The notes beneath the pieces were generated by a model. The model was not told the DNA's origin. It searched no databases and was given only the letters and a program-made list of their open reading frames with translations. This document shows, piece after piece, positions 1 through 6,358 of a DNA stretch of 15,242 nucleotides; within the stretch, counting starts at the first letter, position 1, and every line of letters starts with the position of its first letter. The translations under genes were made by a program, and so were the position numbers. Source of the DNA: Phycisphaerae bacterium (GTDB lineage Bacteria > Planctomycetota > Phycisphaerae > Sedimentisphaerales > Anaerobacaceae). The stretch covers positions 1 through 15,242 of the forward strand of contig DAOVNI010000009.1 of assembly GCA_030630315.1 (NCBI GenBank). The letters run 5' to 3'.

Positions 1-1584
1 AACAAGTTTAGTGATTGGTGCTCCTGATTGCTTCGCTGCAAGCAACAAACTGTATAGATGCGTCAGAGGCCTGGAATCACGATTAATCAGCAAACGCTCA
101 GGCAAATCCGCACTCGAGTAATTCTCGAGAGCGACAGCGGCACGGCCCGGCAAATAAACCGAAAGCAAAGCTGCCGGAGGAAAAACATCAACTCCGCCTC
201 CTATCGTGGCAAAGCGGTCTCGCAGAGTGCCGGGCGCGCCGGTGAGGTCTTCAGAATCAGATGCAATAAACCATGTGTCCTCGCCGGGTATTAGAACAAG
301 TTGCGAGAAAGGAACTTTTTCAAGCGTCCTTTTCGTCGAGGCGCCAAGATTGATTAGCTCGGTGCCCATAATATTTTCACCGCCTGCTACACGGACCGCC
401 AAAACGCCGTCAGGCTTTAGAGATTCTTTAACCTGGCGATAGAATTCAAGTGTGTAGTAGCGATTCAGAACTGAGCTGGTGGCATCGGGTAGATTGAGGA
501 TTACCAAGTCATAATATCGCTTCTTTTGGGCCAGCAACAAGCGAATGTCAGTCGTGTTGGGGTCAAAACGCTTGTCCGTTGTCTTAAATTCAGTCGGCAG
601 AAAGTCGGCCAGCTTCTGCACATATTCGTTGTCGCAATGTGCCCACGTTACATCCTCAATCTGCGGCAGGCGCAGGAATTGCCGGCAGAGACCTAACCCC
701 GAGCCAATGACCAGAATCCGCCTGGCGTCAGGCTTTTGGCAGAGACCAATAGCTGCTATCCGGCCGGCCGTACTTTCATCGGGCAGTGTCTCGCAAACAC
801 TGCCTTCCCGCATAGCTACCCACTGGCCGTGGTAGATTCCATAGAGATACTCGGCCTGAGGGGTTTGGAATGAGCCGCGCAGGGCATCTTTGGGAAGCAA
901 CTTTGTCCATTTTATAATCTGTACCTGTTGCATCAGGGCCTTATCAGCACCGGCAGCCAAACAAACTAAAACGCATACCGGCACAAAAGCCCAAACCCAT
1001 CTTTTTGCCCTGGCAAGCTGGACGCAAAATGCTGATAGCGAGACTATAAAAGCAAGTATAAAGAAAATCCTTGCCGAACTTACGCTGAAACCAAGAAGCA
1101 CAGTCACACCCAGCCCGCCGACAAAACTTCCCGCTGCTTCAATAATATATACCCGCGAAACGGGGAGCTTCCGGTCCTGCCGGACCCATCGGCAGGCAAT
1201 GGGAAACAGCATTCCCGTGATGATACTGACTGGCGCATTGACCACTATTGATAAAAGCAAAATAGCTCGTATGGGCAATAGTTCATAGGGTTCGATGCCT
1301 GCCAGCTCTCGCGCCTGGATAATTAATATCAATTGAAGGATGAAAGCCGGCAGATAGCCCAGGAACAGAAGTTCTATGTTCTTAAGCAGTATTTCCGCGA
1401 AAGCTTTGGCTTTATAAACCAGCAGCGCCCCCAAACCGACCCACAAAAACCACGAAGCGAAGAACAGCCCGACGCTTATATCGTTGCCTTCAAATGTGGT
1501 GATAAACTCGCGAAAAAGCAAAGTTTGGGCGGCGATAGTAAACAGGCCATAACTGAATATCAGCAAGCCGCGAGCGAATTTCAT
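1..1584 (-). CDS. Membrane-fused spermidine-synthase-like protein, C-terminus cut by window edge
   Basis: The frame is open from ATG at 1584 to the window edge: 528 codons with no stop, so the C-terminus is missing. Residues about 1-210 form several hydrophobic segments, starting MKFARGLLIFSYGLF. A Rossmann methyltransferase/spermidine-synthase-like domain follows, with the nucleotide-binding loop ILVIGSGLGL (290-299) and the strand DLVILNLPDATS (from 359), then NRYYTLEFY. This is the layout of fused 'MFS/spermidine synthase' proteins, many of which have further membrane helices after this domain. In true aminopropyltransferases the second motif is D-S/T-S/T-D-P with a catalytic Asp. Here the first Asp is Asn364, so spermidine synthesis is doubtful and the substrate is unknown. 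The start overlaps the stop of the MEMO-AMMECR1 gene (ATGA), which implies translational coupling. Confidence 0.85.
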   Translation of the reverse strand, partial: MKFARGLLIFSYGLFTIAAQTLLFREFITTFEGNDISVGLFFASWFLWVGLGALLVYKAKAFAEILLKNIELLFLGYLPAFILQLILIIQARELAGIEPYELLPIRAILLLSIVVNAPVSIITGMLFPIACRWVRQDRKLPVSRVYIIEAAGSFVGGLGVTVLLGFSVSSARIFFILAFIVSLSAFCVQLARAKRWVWAFVPVCVLVCLAAGADKALMQQVQIIKWTKLLPKDALRGSFQTPQAEYLYGIYHGQWVAMREGSVCETLPDESTAGRIAAIGLCQKPDARRILVIGSGLGLCRQFLRLPQIEDVTWAHCDNEYVQKLADFLPTEFKTTDKRFDPNTTDIRLLLAQKKRYYDLVILNLPDATSSVLNRYYTLEFYRQVKESLKPDGVLAVRVAGGENIMGTELINLGASTKRTLEKVPFSQLVLIPGEDTWFIASDSEDLTGAPGTLRDRFATIGGGVDVFPPAALLSVYLPGRAAVALENYSSADLPERLLINRDSRPLTHLYSLLLAAKQSGAPITKLV

Positions 1585-3206
1585 TCTTCTTCACCAAAAA
1601 CAATGGCTTGGAAGGCCAGAAAGTTCGCACCTTCCTTCCAGGCATCTTCAGGCAGCCCCGCCTTCAGAGACAAGCGTGTGAGCATTTGATTAACATCCCA
1701 GTCCTGTTCGGGTGCGACCTGAGGCAGAAACACAGCCGACTGACCATCCTTATTCAGCACTATACCATCTATGCCGATTCTAATCTCATCCGGAGACGCA
1801 ATGGGTTCGGGTGCTGTCAGCGCAGAGATTTCGATCGTGATGTCATTACATTCAGTTATCGTTACCGGAGAGAAACGCCTGTCCCTGAAGCCGGCATTGA
1901 TGGCATTTATAAGGACCGACTTGTACAAAGACCGTTGTGGAAAAATATCACCTATACAACCCCTGAGCTGCGAGTTTTTCTTCAGAGTTACAAATGCCGC
2001 ACGGGGCTCTCTCATTCCGTCGCTGATTGCAACATTAAGGTCAGATGCTTGTGGGACTCGTCGCTTCTCGAGAGCATAAATTATTGATTGGCGGGCTAAA
2101 GTCAAAAGTTGTTTTTTATCTTCCTCAGTCAATTCGGCGTTCTGTGGTTCAATTTCCGGGTGGTTTTGCCATTTCCCGGAAAAAGCCGCCGAAAGATAAC
2201 TGACCGAGTTGCTAAAATCACCCGTCAGCTCGCCGGAAGTTGCATATTTTATCAACTCGGCTTCGGCCGGCTTATCCAGCATTGAAAGCAATATCGCTAT
2301 CGGGATATAGCCGCATATCGTTGCGCCTGTTTTACGACGATATTCTAAAAAGCCCTTATAGTCCAAAGCTTTAATCAACTCATACGCCTCCATATCAAGC
2401 TTTCTAATTTGCTCAGGTATGTTTTCTGTGAAAGGTACGTAGCGAAAGCGCGGCCCGTAATGCACAAAATCCGAACTTGCAATTACGAGGGTTTCCCTGT
2501 CAACCAAGCTTTTCAGGATGGCGCCGGCTTTGCTGATTGTCTCCGGCGAGCAACTACCGGCCACAATCGGCACAAGCTTGAAATCTTTTCGGCTATGCTG
2601 CAATAGTGGCAATTCTATTTGAACACTGTGTTCTTGAACACCGTGTTCATACTTGTGTGCCTGCGGTATATTCTGAAACGCCGAATACTTGAGAAGCTTG
2701 TCTATGAATTCCACATCCAGCGGTATCTGTCCCAGGAGTGTTTCGTAATGAGTTACCCTCGGCACGCTTAGTACTTCTTCCATTGCGAGATAGGGATTAT
2801 GGCTTGGCCCCATCACGATGATTCGCTTATATTTTTTGTCGGTCGTTTTGAGTCCACAAGCTGCGGTTTGGCCGGAGAAGTCGTATCCTGCATGCGGCAA
2901 GATCAAACCAATAACATTATTTTTTGGCTCAACTTCAGCATTCTGAAAAAAAGTTGCAATCTGCTCACTTAGTGTGTTGGCATCGGCAGCATACCATTTG
3001 CCGGCAAGTGACGAGTGCAGAACAACTTTGGCCCGAACAGGAGGTTTCTTCCCGCATCTCTTCATAAAAAGTATGCCAAAAATACATAACAATACAATCG
3101 CCAGAGCCGGCACGACTTTTTTACCGCCGAGCTCGCAGAGACCGCAGAGTTTTTTAATTTTAGTTCTTTCTCTGCGCTCTCTGCGATTAATTTTTTTCTT
3201 AGCCAT
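1581..3206 (-). CDS. AmmeMemoRadiSam proteins B and A fused (MEMO + AMMECR1), membrane-anchored
   Basis: This 541-residue fusion holds two conserved proteins of unknown bacterial function. A MEMO domain spans about 66-347, with the expected metal-site residues His105 (HAGY), His136 (PSHN), His193 (EHS), His249 (VHYG) and Cys298 (TICGY). An AMMECR1 domain spans about 358-535 and carries the family hallmark LRGCIG (414-419). The N-terminus is unusual: a very basic stretch (3-30), then one hydrophobic helix (31-48). By the positive-inside rule this would anchor the protein with both domains outside the cytoplasm. ATG at 3206 is chosen because GGAG lies 8 nt upstream; a GTG at 3215 is in frame but has no such site. 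The radical SAM partner gene lies 222 bases upstream. The basic N-terminus is partly encoded by a repeat (3133-3186). Confidence 0.93.
   Translation of the reverse strand: MAKKKINRRERRERTKIKKLCGLCELGGKKVVPALAIVLLCIFGILFMKRCGKKPPVRAKVVLHSSLAGKWYAADANTLSEQIATFFQNAEVEPKNNVIGLILPHAGYDFSGQTAACGLKTTDKKYKRIIVMGPSHNPYLAMEEVLSVPRVTHYETLLGQIPLDVEFIDKLLKYSAFQNIPQAHKYEHGVQEHSVQIELPLLQHSRKDFKLVPIVAGSCSPETISKAGAILKSLVDRETLVIASSDFVHYGPRFRYVPFTENIPEQIRKLDMEAYELIKALDYKGFLEYRRKTGATICGYIPIAILLSMLDKPAEAELIKYATSGELTGDFSNSVSYLSAAFSGKWQNHPEIEPQNAELTEEDKKQLLTLARQSIIYALEKRRVPQASDLNVAISDGMREPRAAFVTLKKNSQLRGCIGDIFPQRSLYKSVLINAINAGFRDRRFSPVTITECNDITIEISALTAPEPIASPDEIRIGIDGIVLNKDGQSAVFLPQVAPEQDWDVNQMLTRLSLKAGLPEDAWKEGANFLAFQAIVFGEEE
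3133..3186. repeat. CGCAGAG-type inverted repeat inside the MEMO-AMMECR1 coding start
   Basis: The left arm (3133-3149, TCGCAGAGACCGCAGAG) and the reverse complement of the right arm (3170-3186) match at 16 of 17 bases, with a 20-base A/T-rich loop. The same CRCAGAG units occur at 9683-9754. In the minus-strand gene the repeat encodes about residues 7-25, including NRRERRER and LCGLCE. Confidence 0.8.
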
Positions 3207-3297
3207 GTCAACCACTCCATTTGCTTTGCTTATGAATATCGCGTAAAGGCCTCAAGGAACCTGGATATTTTTTAAGTCGAAGCGCCCGCACGAATTT

Positions 3298-3388
3298 CGT
3301 CGTGCGTCGTGCGTGATGCGTATTGCGTGAAAACAAAGACGCAATGCCATATACGCAATACGCAATACCCAGTACGCAATACGAGTGC
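3298..3388. repeat. Heptameric (7-nt period) tandem repeat with inverted halves
   Basis: This fills most of the 222-base gap between the radical SAM and MEMO genes. The left half reads CGTCGTG, CGTCGTG, CGTGATG, CGTATTG (3298-3325). The right half reads CGCAATG, CCATATA, CGCAATA, CGCAATA, CCCAGTA, CGCAATA, CGAGTGC (3340-3388) in an unbroken 7-base register. CGCAATA is the reverse complement of a rotation of CGTATTG, so the halves can pair. No promoter was recognised in the gap. A related array is at 9058-9092. Confidence 0.8.
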
Positions 3389-3428
3389 GAACCTGCTTTT
3401 ATTAATTTGTGAATAAATTTTCTGCGCG

Positions 3429-4412
3429 TCATTTCCAAACTCCGTAAATCTCTCTTCCACAATCCGGGCAGTGCCCGTCTTTAAGCCGGTTTTGCAGGAT
3501 GAAATAGCCTTTGCGTTCGATGAGCAGACTCTTGCATCCCGGACAATATGTATTCTCGCCCTCCTTGCTGCGGACATTCCCAATATAAACGTAGTCCAGC
3601 CCTTCGCTGATTGCGATTTCACGAGCTATCTCTAATGTCTTTAGCGGAGTCGGCGGCAGATGCTGCATCTTGTACTTAGGGGTGAATCCCGAAAAATGCA
3701 GTGGTGTCTCGCCGCCCAGATTCGCTTTGACCCAGCGAGACAGTTCGCGTATCTGCTCAGGTTTATCGTTCAGCGTCGGAATAATCAGGTTCGTAACTTC
3801 AACGAGTATGCCGCTTGCCTTAGCTACGAGCAGAGCGTCTTGTACCGGCTTTAATGTCGCCGAGCAAATTCGAACATAAAAATCGTCGGTAATTCCTTTC
3901 AAGTCTATGTTCGCTGCATCGACGTATTTAAGCAATTTTTCCCACGGCTCTTTATTTATATATCCGGCTGTTACAAGGACGTTGCGTATATTCGCTTGCC
4001 TTGCCAGCTTTGCAGTATCGTAGGTATATTCATAATAAATGATTGGGTCGGTATAGGTATATGCCAGTGAGAGACAACGAGATTCTCTGCACAGTGACAC
4101 AAGCCTTTCAGGTGGGCAAAATACCGCCTGGCTGTCTTCCGGATTGGCTTGCGATATTTCCCAGTTCTGGCAGTTCAGGCAATGAAGGTTACAGCCGACA
4201 GTTGCAATCGAAAGAACTCCGGTGCCCGGCAGGAAATGAAATAGAGGCTTCTTTTCTATCGGGTCGATGTTGAGTGAGCAAGGGAATCCATAAACCACCG
4301 TCCGCAGCACCCCGTCTATATTGATTCTAACCCGGCACTCGCCGCTTTGGCCAGGCTCAATCAGGCACATTTTTGGACATAATTCGCACTGAACTGTCAA
4401 TTTAAGCCTCAC
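3429..4412 (-). CDS. amrS: AmmeMemoRadiSam system radical SAM enzyme
   Basis: This is a 327-residue radical SAM protein of the family that co-occurs with MEMO and AMMECR1; about 330 residues is usual. The [4Fe-4S]/SAM motif CxxxCxxC is Cys74, Cys78 and Cys81 in TVGCNLHCLNCQNW. The N-terminus has the family's extra cysteines (9, 12, 16, 26), and the C-terminus has two CxxC pairs (290/293 and 315/318) forming a zinc-ribbon-like end. The substrate is unknown. The gene is followed by the MEMO-AMMECR1 fusion on the same strand, so the full three-part system is encoded by two adjacent genes. The start is a GTG at 4412 without a clear Shine-Dalgarno site, so the exact start is uncertain, but Cys9 must be included. 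The upstream gap is filled by a structured repeat (4432-4484). Confidence 0.93.
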   Translation of the reverse strand: MRLKLTVQCELCPKMCLIEPGQSGECRVRINIDGVLRTVVYGFPCSLNIDPIEKKPLFHFLPGTGVLSIATVGCNLHCLNCQNWEISQANPEDSQAVFCPPERLVSLCRESRCLSLAYTYTDPIIYYEYTYDTAKLARQANIRNVLVTAGYINKEPWEKLLKYVDAANIDLKGITDDFYVRICSATLKPVQDALLVAKASGILVEVTNLIIPTLNDKPEQIRELSRWVKANLGGETPLHFSGFTPKYKMQHLPPTPLKTLEIAREIAISEGLDYVYIGNVRSKEGENTYCPGCKSLLIERKGYFILQNRLKDGHCPDCGREIYGVWK

Positions 4413-4431
4413 TAAAACCCGATTCTACAAG

Positions 4432-4484
4432 GTAGGGGCAACCCTCTGTGGTTGCCCTGGGTAGGCACGCAGGCCTGCCCCTAC
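4432..4484. repeat. Structured repeat GTAGGGGCA...TGCCCCTAC
   Basis: The outer 9-base arms (4432-4440 and 4476-4484) are perfectly complementary. Inside, GGGCAACC (4436-4443) and GGTTGCCC (4450-4457) form an alternative 8-bp stem with a 6-base loop. Elements of this kind occur between genes in many environmental bacterial genomes (recalled, not searched). Its minus-strand end supplies the TAG stop of the GMP-synthase-like gene (4481-4483). It could also act as a transcription attenuator ahead of the radical SAM gene, but there is no T-run. Confidence 0.75.
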
Positions 4485-5413
4485 ACGTATTCAATGGTTG
4501 CCGGAGGTTTCGGCGTCAAATCGTATAGGCAGCGGTTGACCCCCTTTATCCGGGTGATTCGCTCAGAAATACAGTTGAGCTTGTCCCAGGGCAGCGGTGT
4601 TACAGTTGCGGTTCGGGCATCGACGCTCTCGATGCAGCGCAGGACAATTATCTGTCCGAATTCGCGTTTGTTGTTTCGGATGCCCGTCGCCCGGTCGTTC
4701 AGCAGGACTGCCATATACTGAAACGCGCCGCTGTCGGATAGTTCCTCTTCCACAATAGCCGTGGCGGTGCGCACGGTTTCCAGCCGATTTAGAGTTACTT
4801 CGCCGACAATTCGCGCTGCCAGCGCCGGGCCCGGAAAAGGAATCCGCTGTGAGATTTCCGCCGGCAACTTTAGAAATTTTGTTACCTCGCGAACATCGTC
4901 TTTTCGCAATGTCTTAAGCGGCTCGATTACCGAGTACCCGTAAGCCTCCTCCGGGTCAATACCAATCTGAACCAGAATATTGTGCTGGCGTTTAATTCCC
5001 GCTACGGTCTCTTCGATATCGGTAAGAATCGTGCCGTGCAGCAAAAACCTTGCGCCGGATTCTTTGACAAGTCGGCCGAAAACCTTTGAGTAAAATGTGT
5101 CCGTAATGGCCTGTCGTTTCTCTTCGGGGTCTGTCAGGCCGGCCAGCGCAGAAAGAAACTCTTCCCGGGCGTCCACCAGCTCCACGTCAATACCCATTTC
5201 GGCGAAAACCTTAACAACTCGCTCCGGCTCACCTTCGCGCATCAGGGCGTTATCAACAAAGACGGTTCTCAGTTGGTTATCCAGGGCACGGTGTCCGAGC
5301 ACTGTAACAAGAGAGCTGTCCACCCCGCCGCTCAGCGCGTTAATTGCCTTTGCCTCTCCGACCGTCTCCTTAATGTGAGCGATTTGTTCTTCGGTAAATT
5401 TCTTGCAATCCAT
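4481..5413 (-). CDS. guaAB: GMP synthase ATP-pyrophosphatase subunit (GuaAb-like), no glutaminase domain
   Basis: At 310 residues this matches the length of the archaeal-type separate synthetase subunit of GMP synthase, which adenylates XMP and aminates it with ammonia. The PP-loop SGGVDSS is at 28-34, the family block FPGPALAARIVGEVT at 193-207, and KPPATIE at 302-308. Compared with canonical GuaA, the lid segment usually reading IKSHHN is IKRQHN (140-145), and the C-terminus ends IEYV instead of IEWE/IEFE. It therefore belongs to a divergent subfamily, and XMP as substrate is likely but not certain. The start is supported by AGGAG 8 nt upstream. No class I glutaminase gene is nearby. HisF lies 130 bases upstream on the same strand. 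The stop codon lies in a repeat. Confidence 0.85.
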   Translation of the reverse strand: MDCKKFTEEQIAHIKETVGEAKAINALSGGVDSSLVTVLGHRALDNQLRTVFVDNALMREGEPERVVKVFAEMGIDVELVDAREEFLSALAGLTDPEEKRQAITDTFYSKVFGRLVKESGARFLLHGTILTDIEETVAGIKRQHNILVQIGIDPEEAYGYSVIEPLKTLRKDDVREVTKFLKLPAEISQRIPFPGPALAARIVGEVTLNRLETVRTATAIVEEELSDSGAFQYMAVLLNDRATGIRNNKREFGQIIVLRCIESVDARTATVTPLPWDKLNCISERITRIKGVNRCLYDLTPKPPATIEYV

Positions 5414-5543
5414 TTTTTCATCTCCTTACAACCATTTCTCAACTGACACTAAAAGCAACTTGAATACTAAAGTGCGTGAATCTAACACTTCTAACGAGAA
5501 CCGTCGAGCGTTGCAAAATGGGAACCCAATATAAGTAGTCAAT

Positions 5544-6314
5544 TTAAAGATTCACTGGTACTTGGCGCTGGGCCAGGTACTCTTTCATCTCTTTTATAGT
5601 GTACTTGCCAAAATGTGCGATTGAGGCCACAAGAACGGCGTCCGCACCTGCCTCAACAATGGCCTGGTATAAGTGTTCAAGTGTCCCGGCGCCGCCGGAT
5701 GCGATTACAGGTAGATTCACCGCATCGGCTATCGCTTTGGTCATTGGGATATCATATCCGGCTTGTGTGCCATCGGCATCCATACTTGTCGGCAGGATTG
5801 CACCGGCACCCAAATCCTCAACCTTTTTCGCCCACTCGACAGCGTCAATGCCTGTGCCCTCCGTACCGCCGCTGACCATAACTTCAAAGCCCGAAGGCAA
5901 TTTGGAATTACTGCTTGTATCTATCGCAATAGTGATTTTCTCGCTGCCGAATTCATCTGCCGCTTCTTTAACAAAATCGGGATTGCGAACAGCAGCGGTA
6001 TTGATAGATGCTTTTGATACACCCATATCCATCAACTCTTCAATTGCCTGACAGTTTCTGATTCCACCGCCGACGGTCAACGGCACTGTCGATGCCATTG
6101 CCTCGACGGTTCTTTTAACCGCATCAAGGAGGGTTTTTCGGTTTTCAACGGTCGCTGTGATATCCAGGAACACTAATTCGTCCGCCCCAGCAGTGCAGTA
6201 AGCAGCGGCATTTTCCGCAGGGTCGCCCACGTCTTTTAGCCGGACAAAATTGATGCCTTTAACCAATCGGCCGTCTTTTACATCCAAACACGGGATGATT
6301 CTTCTGTAATCCAT
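5544..6314 (-). CDS. hisF: Imidazole glycerol phosphate synthase cyclase subunit HisF
   Basis: This full-length (256 residue) TIM-barrel protein normally converts PRFAR and ammonia from HisH into imidazole glycerol phosphate plus AICAR in histidine synthesis. The catalytic Asp residues are present (Asp11 in CLDVK, Asp132 in IAIDT), as are the phosphate-binding blocks VGGGIR (81-86) and ASGGAG (205-210). Of the ammonia-gate residues known from Thermotoga HisF (R5, E46, K99, E167), the first three appear conserved (R5, E46, K101), but the Glu is Ala172 in GAGAILPTSMDADGT. GGAGA lies 7 nt before the ATG. There is no hisH or other his gene in the window. The 44-base gap from the glutamate-synthase-like gene suggests co-transcription. 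A paralogue with another acceptor cannot be excluded. Confidence 0.92.
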   Translation of the reverse strand: MDYRRIIPCLDVKDGRLVKGINFVRLKDVGDPAENAAAYCTAGADELVFLDITATVENRKTLLDAVKRTVEAMASTVPLTVGGGIRNCQAIEELMDMGVSKASINTAAVRNPDFVKEAADEFGSEKITIAIDTSSNSKLPSGFEVMVSGGTEGTGIDAVEWAKKVEDLGAGAILPTSMDADGTQAGYDIPMTKAIADAVNLPVIASGGAGTLEHLYQAIVEAGADAVLVASIAHFGKYTIKEMKEYLAQRQVPVNL

Positions 6315-6358
6315 ATCGTTTCTCTCCTGAATTAGCTGACACTGATTAAAATCTTTAT

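Noticed and set aside
1176..1196. Hairpin CCTGCCG...CGGCAGG inside the first gene
   Set aside because: It lies in an intact coding frame and is short enough to arise by chance.
890..1689. Two plus-strand frames of 118-132 codons
   Set aside because: They are antisense to the membrane part of the spermidine-synthase-like protein, which reads through without a stop and starts at an ATGA overlap.
1608..2087. Open frame of 159 codons on the plus strand
   Set aside because: It is opposite the clear AMMECR1 domain; its translation has no family pattern and no ribosome binding site.
3298..3388. Possible CRISPR array
   Set aside because: The 7-base units have no spacers and no cas gene is nearby.
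4481..5413. Truncated bacterial guaA pseudogene
   Set aside because: The length equals that of a complete archaeal-type subunit, with a good ribosome binding site and intact PP-loop, so it is likely functional.
5599..6051. Open frame of 150 codons on the plus strand
   Set aside because: It is antisense to hisF and of low complexity, a by-product of hisF codon use.
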